This document shows, in pieces, positions 57,978-64,000 of a stretch of 64,000 bases of DNA. Position 1 is the stretch's first letter. Each line of letters begins with the position of its first letter. Under the pieces are notes generated by a model, which was not told where the DNA came from, searched no databases, and saw only the letters and a list, made by a program, of their open reading frames with translations. The position numbers and the translations under genes are program-made. The stretch comes from Pezicula radicicola (lineage: Eukaryota; Ascomycota; Leotiomycetes; Helotiales; Dermateaceae), in contig PDUO01000017.1 in assembly GCA_003008705.1 (NCBI GenBank), positions 189,827-253,826 of the forward strand, in the 5' to 3' direction.

Positions 57978-58963
57978 ATGTTCAAGTCTGCCATTCGAGC
58001 AGCGCCCCGGCGCATAGTAGCTTCGAGGTCCCTAGTCAACCCATCGAGACGATTCTTAAGCACAGCACCACCCTCGCAGAAATCGCGGAGTTGGAAGAGC
58101 AGCGCAGCGAGATGGGCATTGGCAGCTGGAGGAATCTACTATTATAATACAAGCAATGTGTTTGCGGAGGAGCCGGAGGGTGAGGCTTTATTCCCTGCTT
58201 TTCCGGGCAGACTACTGACAGCTTTGAAGCGGCCATCCAGCAACTCGGCGATTCACTGCACAGTGTTTCCGAATCCAATCTACCAACTGTCGATGCCATT
58301 GTAGAGGAGAAGAGGCAGCGAGAAGCGCAGCTAGCAGCCGAGCAGAAGAAGGAGACTGCTAAGCAAGATGCTATTTCTGCGGAGGGACAAACTGAGGGCG
58401 AAGAAGGGAGTTTGGATGGACTCGAAGAGGAGGCCGATCAACAAGGCGCTTTTAACCCGGAGACTGGCGAGATCAATTGGGACTGTCCATGCTTGGGTGG
58501 TATGGCACACGGTCCTTGTGGGGAGGAATTCAGAGCTGCCTTCAGCTGCTTCGTCTACTCCAAGGAAGAGCCCAAAGGCGTAGAGTGTATTGAGAAGTTT
58601 AAGTGAGTGAAGAGAGAGCATATAGCTAGAGACGTTTGCTAACGCGTTGACAGGGGCATGCAAGACTGCTTCCGTGAACATCCCGAGATGTACGGCTCCG
58701 AGCTCGAAGATGACGAGGACGAGGTCGAAGAAGAGCTTCGAGCACGGGATGAGGCCAAGAAATTAGAACCCGAATCCGAGGCACAGAAGCCTAGCCTGGA
58801 AGCATCGCCGGCAGCAACACAGAAAGTTGTTTCCGAGGTAGAGAAACTAAAGACGGATGAGCCTCACAGAGAGAGCAATAGTGCAGTAGGTATTGCAGCA
58901 CCTTCCGGGGACGAGGGGGATGAGTTGGTGCCTAGGGCAGCACACGATGCCTCTTCGAAGTAG
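57978..58963 (+). CDS. MIA40: Mitochondrial intermembrane space import receptor Mia40
   Basis: Oxidoreductase of the disulfide relay that traps cysteine-rich proteins in the intermembrane space, working with Erv1. Three exons, 57978-58179, 58230-58602 and 58654-58963, give 294 residues. The ATG at 57978 starts an Arg/Ser-rich mitochondrial presequence, followed by a membrane anchor ([12 protein letters not shown]). The core has the redox CPC motif (153-155) and twin CX9C motifs (Cys164/174 and Cys187/197), the last joined by splicing. The C-terminal 85 residues are acidic and disordered. The first intron is placed at 58180-58229 (GTGAGG donor, TACTGAC branch, GAAG acceptor); a 53-bp alternative 58158-58210 also keeps frame but has a weak donor and would drop the conserved NVFAEEP. 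Confidence 0.93.
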
Positions 58964-59564
58964 AGGGTAATGGGACTGGAATGACACCTGTACAAAATGT
59001 ACCAAAAGAAACGAAATGCACACGCATAGGAAGGAGTAATTGTATAAAGTAGAACTGTATCTATTAAATATCTCCCAGCCACTTAGCTTATTGATGTTTA
59101 GCAAACCTGAGGGCCAAAATACTGATTTTCATCCGGCCATATCAAAAGACTACGAGGCGGTTCCGGAGGCCCAATGATACCTTGTGGTTTAATAATACTC
59201 ACGGAAACTCGAGGTTCGTCCTTCGGTTTCCACATGTAGTACTATAACTTTTTTCTAGAAGACTTCACCTTCATTGTAAGAAATTCAACGTCATTTACGT
59301 TCCTGGTTGACATACTGCCCGGTCCCTGGTCCATATAAGCTTCGGAGTAAATCACCTTCGGATATTTTTGCTCCCCCATCAAGCTCGCGAAACAACTTAT
59401 TTCCATCAGTGTCGTCCCCCAGCGGCACAGCTAATGACTCAACGGCGAACCCAAAGCTACCTAGTTCTCTTGCTTTAGACTCTCTCCCTTGTCTTCCGCC
59501 AAAAGAACAACACTCTTCTTCGTCACATAATATTCCTTCCAACCTCTCAACCATACTCATAATC
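58964..59564. other. Spacer upstream of SMP-30-like gene
   Basis: No gene. The frame of the next gene is open upstream to about 59307 but begins with TTG and encodes a low-complexity Ser/Pro-rich stretch; an unspliced N-terminal extension there cannot be excluded. Confidence 0.45.
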
Positions 59565-60691
59565 ATGCTGCTCTCACTCCTCATAATCCTCTCCATCCTC
59601 ACACCACGCGTCATTTCCTACATCTCCCCTTCCAAAACACCCACCACCTCAAAAATAATAACCCGATTCCCCAATCCAACCTGGGTGGAAAACATAGCCG
59701 TCCGCTCAAACGGTAACCTCCTAGTCACCCTCCTAACCCCCGGTCCTTACCTCTACACCATAACACCACCCTCCCAATTCTCCAACAACACAAGCCCAGC
59801 AACCCTCCTCGCAAACCTAACCAGTACCCAAAAATCCGTCCTCCTAGGAATAACCGAAACAACCCCCGATACCTTCTACCTAATAGCCGGAAACTACACC
59901 ACCACAAATCCCGGTCTAGGAACCTTTTCAATATTCTCAATCAATTTAACCACAAATAACGAACCTTCCGAAATCAATCCAAACGAAATTCAAAAAATCG
60001 CAGATCTACCAGATGCAGATCTCTTGAATGGATTAGCTACTTTATCTATCGAGAAAAATCTAATTATAGCTTCTGATACATTTGGTGGTCATATATGGCT
60101 CATCAACACCCTCACAGGGACAACCTCAATCTTAATCTCCGATGAAACTATGTTAGCACCAAATGGATCTTCTGAACCTTTAGGTATTAATGGATTAAGA
60201 GTTTTGGAGACGGAGGATGAAGAGAAGGTTTTTATTTATTATAGTAATAGTGGTGCGGGGATAATATGTCGTGTTCTTTTTTGTTTGGAGAGTATGGAAA
60301 TGATTGGGGAGGTTGAGGTACTGGTTAGGGGTGTTGTTAACGTTGATGATTTTGCGGTTGATGGGAGGAGGGGGGTGCTTTGGTTGGCTGGGGGTGAGGA
60401 GAATGGTGTTTTTAGGGCTCCTCTAAGTGGTGCGTACATATTTATTTTTGGGGGGTTTTGGATAATCTGTTTAAAGGGATTCTTGTACTGAATTTTGGTT
60501 GTGGTGTTGTAGGTGGTATTCCGGTTGAGGTCATAGGTGGCCAGAATGATACGATCGTTGAGGGTACCACTTCTTGTGCTGTTGGTAGGGGAAGGACTGA
60601 AGGAAGAGTGTTTTGTACTACTGATGGTGGGTTGGTTGCACCAATTAATGGGACAATTACTGTGGGTGGGAGGATTGTTGAGGTTATATGA
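59565..60691 (+). CDS. SMP-30/gluconolactonase-like beta-propeller protein
   Basis: Two exons, 59565-60429 and 60513-60691 (83-bp intron), give 347 residues. The first ATG is followed by a hydrophobic signal or anchor (MLLSLLIILSILTPRVISYI). The body is built of propeller-like repeats with WVENIAVRSNGNLLVT, FYLIAGNY, LLNGLATLSIEKNLIIASDTFGGHIWLIN and PLGINGLRV, then VDDFAVDGRRGVLWLAGGEENGVFRAPL, and after the intron CAVGRGRTEGRVFCTTDGG. This matches the six-bladed SMP-30/gluconolactonase/LRE-like group of secreted fungal proteins. Ten or so N-glycosylation sequons support secretion. Enzymatic activity is not known for these proteins. Codon ends switch from C/A to T/G about half way, as in the OBAP-like gene. 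Confidence 0.8.
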
Positions 60692-61506
60692 TAGTGGTAA
60701 TGGTTGGGTTGGTAAGTTGAGTTGAGAGATTTCATGGTGTTAACTTCAAGTTCTTGAGCATATTAGAAGAAGCAAAAGCCAAGATGACTCAACCAGAGAG
60801 TTTTTGTTTATTCGATATTACTTTCTCTTGACAATAAAATGCTAATTGACAAGCGACAAATACATTCGCCGCTAAACTAAAGTTCGCCTCGGTTAATAGC
60901 TGGACTTTCTGAACTACAGTATAGAGCCAAGTGGACGTTTCTGTGGACAGAGAAAACTCGTCGTCGTAGTTAAGGATAGTATTACCTGTTTTTCCACCAA
61001 AGGACTTTGTGATACCTATTGATTGCAGCATCGTAGCATGTTGAACAGAACATTTAGTTAGGAGGAACATAGGGGTAAGTAAAGTAGTTGTGTTTATGTA
61101 AAACTAGGTGTGTTAATGTGAATGAAAATTCTTTGTCTAGAAGGTCATATTCTATTAATAAGATGTATTTTTGTGGTATAGAATATTTTTGTAATAAAGA
61201 AATGATTTCTGGTGACAAGTAAACTTCTGGCAACGAGTAGACATCTTGTAACAAATAAATAATAAACAAAAAGATACTTGGCGGCGAATGATGTGTGAAT
61301 GACATGAAGGTATGTTCATAACACATCTTGCGAGTCTTTATTGCAGTATATAGAATTTTTGCAGCATCGTAACTAGTGCATTTAAAATCTGTTTACTTTA
61401 GAAAACTAAGAAGCATTTTTATCCCATAAAACAAATTCATAAATTCATAAAAATCATAAAAATCATAATCATAAAATCATCAGCGTCCTGTTACCCCAAA
61501 AATACA
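60692..61506. other. Spacer with degenerate short repeats
   Basis: About 800 bp between convergent genes. Frames at 60789-61070 and 61054-61326 (minus) owe their length to the repeat structure at 61150-61285 and AT-rich composition; no gene is called. Confidence 0.5.
61150..61285. repeat. Degenerate 18-bp tandem repeats
   Basis: Units such as GTAAACTTCTGGCAACGA and GTAGACATCTTGTAACAA follow each other with an 18-bp period, with more diverged neighbours on both sides (for example GAATATTTTTGTAATAAA). In translation the minus strand shows a loose six-residue periodicity. An old minisatellite is the simplest view. Confidence 0.5.
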
Positions 61507-63974
61507 CTAACTTTGAAGTTTACGTCCTTCGTCAATCTTTTCCAATTTTCGTATATGCCACTTAAATTCTTTCACACTCGCACTATACCTGCGCATATTT
61601 TGCTTACCCATTGAAATCACAGTCTCGATATCTTCAGGTAGGATGGTCTGAAAGACAGAGGAGTCTGTTGCTATCATTAGGATGATAACCATTGTGAATG
61701 TTCTAGATTTTGTGTGGTGCTGTTAGCAAGTCCTTTCCTTCTTGGAAACTTTAGAGGTGGAAAGACAAGACTGAATGTTTAAATTAAGCGAGCAGAAGAG
61801 GTGGAAGCACTTACGCCATTCCTGTTGCGAAAAGACTGGTCAAGGTGTTTGCCTGAGCCTCAAACATGACTTTAACAAAACCCGAGCAACCAAGAAGACA
61901 TGCTCTACACGACTCAAAAATTTCATCTTTAGCTGGATGTTGATTAACTTGAGCAGGGTTCACAAGTACGTATTCGAAAAGCGGACGATTGATGATGTAA
62001 AGTCCTGCATAATAACGACCTCGAAGTCGAGTTACATTCCACAAGTGATTCAAGAATCGTGTATTATTGGTGACTCCACTTGCGGTGTTTTGATCCAGCG
62101 CCATGTGTTGTGGGAGATCGCTGGCATTACGGGTGACAAGAAATGGAGGCAGGTTTTCGTAGATGGCTTCGTGATGGGAACGTAGTTCGTCTGCCATTTT
62201 CTGAAGCCAGGTCGCGTATTTCACTGGGTTTTCCTTTCTCCAGGCTTCCTTTGGGTTATACATGACTGCTGTAATCCGATTAATGAACCGTCTAATCGCG
62301 GAGTTCGTGCTGATCTGGAATGCTGTGAAATCATTCTGAAATCTTGAGTTGGACATTGTGGTTGAGGTTGGAGTTGCAGGGCTGGAAGTCTCCATGCTTT
62401 CGTCACATTGGCTAGCAGATGGATATGGTACGACCTCCTCGAAAACAGTTATTCCTGATGGAAGGATGGTAGAGAACTCAGAAACGAAGTCACTTTCGAT
62501 GACATATACGACCCAAAAGAGTCTTCGGAATGGATCGGCAAATTCTGGTTCATTGGTGGCCTCTATACAGGTCCTGTGGATGTATATTAGCATCGTATAC
62601 TAATTAGGTTGGAAGGACTTAAAATGCAGCCCACCTTTTCGCAATGACTTTGCATTTTCGTGCTGCAATATTGATGTAGCTATGAGCTTCAAAAGCACGG
62701 CCTTTTGCCCCTAAGTAGATACTTTAAACCAGGTTGTGTTAGTGACTTTGAACTTAAATGTTTGACATATTATAACATCCAGCTGCAGTGCAATGCCAAA
62801 GATACGCATACCTGGTAAGTGCAAAGCATTGCGCAGCATCTACTGAGTCCTCGGATGTAATGTGTCCCAGAAGAAGCTGAACCTTCTGCCACATCTTAAA
62901 TTCAAATTCCCTATTGTTCTCTGCCATTCCATCGTTTCCTTCAGTTGAGTGGTATTCCATGCCAGAATTGGGGCTCGCGGATGAATATGAATGAAGAACC
63001 TGTGGAGGAAGCATGGTACGTCTAGTTTTCGACAGAATTCCAAGGCAAAGCACCATGAGCAGCAGACAATACTGTGAGATACTTAAGGGATTTTGATCAT
63101 GGTTGGATTTCCCTGTTTCGGCGATGGTGACGGCACGAAGATACTCATGGATGTGGTTCTCATGGATAAGTGCGTAGAAGGCATTAACGTTGGTGAAAAA
63201 ATGGTTGATCAAGTCCTCATACATGCTTATTAATGAGTTAAATTCGTCCGAATGACCAGGCTGGCTGTCCTGTTGAAAGTCTCGAGGGCGACCTGGGTCG
63301 CTAAAAAGCCGCCATGATTCAATCGGCGGATTTGAAGTATGAGAATCAGAATTCTTAGTCAAAAGAAAAATGTCAGTGGCATCATGCAACTTCGGCGGTG
63401 TTACCGAAAAGTTGCTGGGATACTCAGGATCTCTGTGACCGCGGTTTATTATTTCCTGTACAATGGGTGATCTATACACGTGATCTGCATTCGCATCATG
63501 TGTCGCCGGAAGAGTTAAAAAGCTGTTATCTGCCTCTGACCCGAGAAGAGACTCTCTTCCCGGAGAAATTGCCGCTGGCGATTGTCCTGTTTGCTCGTTC
63601 AAGATTGGGAGAGGTGAGATCGGGGTTGCTGCAGCATTGCTTGTTACATTTCGTGGTCTTGATTGCAAAATGGGAGTGGAAAACAGGCGATCTTCCAAAC
63701 GCTGAATTCTTTCCAGGAGGATTCGAGTACTAGGGTCGATCTTGGAGTTTTGTGGGTCGAGGTAAACACATTCCACTCCCAAGTCATCACAGAGACTGCA
63801 CCTTGGAATTCCTGCGTCACATCGGATCTTGCGACCTCGGCATGTTGAGCAGGCTTGAGTGACTCTTCGCTTTGGTACAGAACCCTTAAGCGAGAGAGAG
63901 TTGAGAGCTTTTGAGTCCATGGTCGTTTCATCATCGTGAATTGTTAGATGTTTGAAGATGAGGAGATGGGCCAT
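61507..63974 (-). CDS. Zn2Cys6 transcription factor with fungal-specific domain
   Basis: Four exons (63974-62812, 62721-62635, 62573-61815, 61702-61507) give 734 residues in frame. The binuclear zinc cluster is intact: Cys42, 45, 52, 59, 62 and 69 with CX2CX6CX6CX2CX6C spacing inside RRVTQACSTCRGRKIRC. A short coiled-coil linker (STRILLERIQRLEDRLF) follows. The middle homology region begins near residue 245 (MYEDLINHFFTNVNAFYALIHE) and includes SIYLGAKGRAFEAHSYINIAARKCKV, formed by the second exon, and PFRRLFWVVYVIESDFVSEFS. The C-terminus has WNVTRLRGRYYAGLYIINRP. An alternative start is Met19 (63920). Target genes are unknown; the regulators of this class bind CGG-type half sites in the nucleus. 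Confidence 0.9.
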
Positions 63975-64000
63975 CTACAACCGAGGTTATGGTTTGCTAG
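63975..64000. other. Window edge
   Basis: Twenty-six bases upstream of the transcription factor start; the promoter lies outside the window. Confidence 0.4.

Noticed and set aside
58158..58210. Alternative first intron for MIA40 (53 bp)
   Set aside because: It keeps frame, but the donor GTGTTT is weak and it would remove a conserved segment; the 58180-58229 intron has better donor and branch sites.
59307..59564. N-terminal extension of the SMP-30-like protein
   Set aside because: The frame starts at TTG and is low-complexity; the ATG at 59565 begins a clear signal segment.

Overview
The window is nuclear DNA of a filamentous ascomycete (Pezizomycotina). The signs are short introns (mostly 46-112 bp) with GTRNGT donors and CTRAY-like branch sites, a CFEM/PTH11-type receptor, an OM14 protein, an Fta1/CENP-L kinetochore protein, a Zn2Cys6 regulator and a SesB-type NLR. 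A Leotiomycete (Helotiales, Sclerotinia/Botrytis-like) fits the proteins and the AT-rich spacers, but this is inference. Eighteen protein genes are modelled with exon joints, plus one short hypothetical ORF. No rRNA, tRNA or CRISPR was found.

Layout. 1-10.1 kb: two tandem type-B carboxylesterases, then a membrane-anchored sulfotransferase divergent from an SLC35B/PAPS-transporter-like gene that carries a 1-bp frameshift. 10.1-15.4 kb: a gene-poor block with an old duplicated segment and a possible decayed gene. 15.4-16.9 kb: a secreted aspartic protease with PacC-like sites upstream. 18.2-25.1 kb: a small hypothetical ORF and an eight-exon NLR (SesB-like hydrolase, NB-ARC, 42-residue TPRs with near-identical 126-bp units). 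25.9-34.4 kb: a four-part set of a DUF6601-like membrane protein, a Whi5/Nrm1-type G1/S repressor, Fta1 and a CFEM-GPCR, with a 251-bp inverted-repeat element holding a minisatellite at 29.8-30.0 kb. 34.4-39.3 kb and 40.2-44.3 kb: gene-free, AT-rich stretches with inverted repeats, a tandem duplication and strongly C-poor segments, separated by the OM14 gene. 44.3-55.7 kb: a secreted OBAP/DUF1264-like protein, an MFS transporter, a TAP-like alpha/beta-hydrolase lacking a visible start, a conserved orphan with a PD-(D/E)XK-like motif, and a glycosylated multi-pass membrane protein. 56.5-64 kb: thiamine pyrophosphokinase divergent from MIA40, an SMP-30-like propeller protein and a Zn2Cys6 factor.

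How genes may work together. Housekeeping genes (TPK, MIA40, OM14, Fta1, Whi5-like) are interspersed with accessory genes for environment and self/non-self functions (esterases, protease, receptor, NLR, transporter, regulator). The clearest functional pairing is the sulfotransferase with the PAPS-transporter-like gene. No biosynthetic backbone enzyme is present, so this is not a classical metabolite cluster. Exon joints were placed by eye from splice consensus, reading frame and protein family continuity; no transcript evidence was available.
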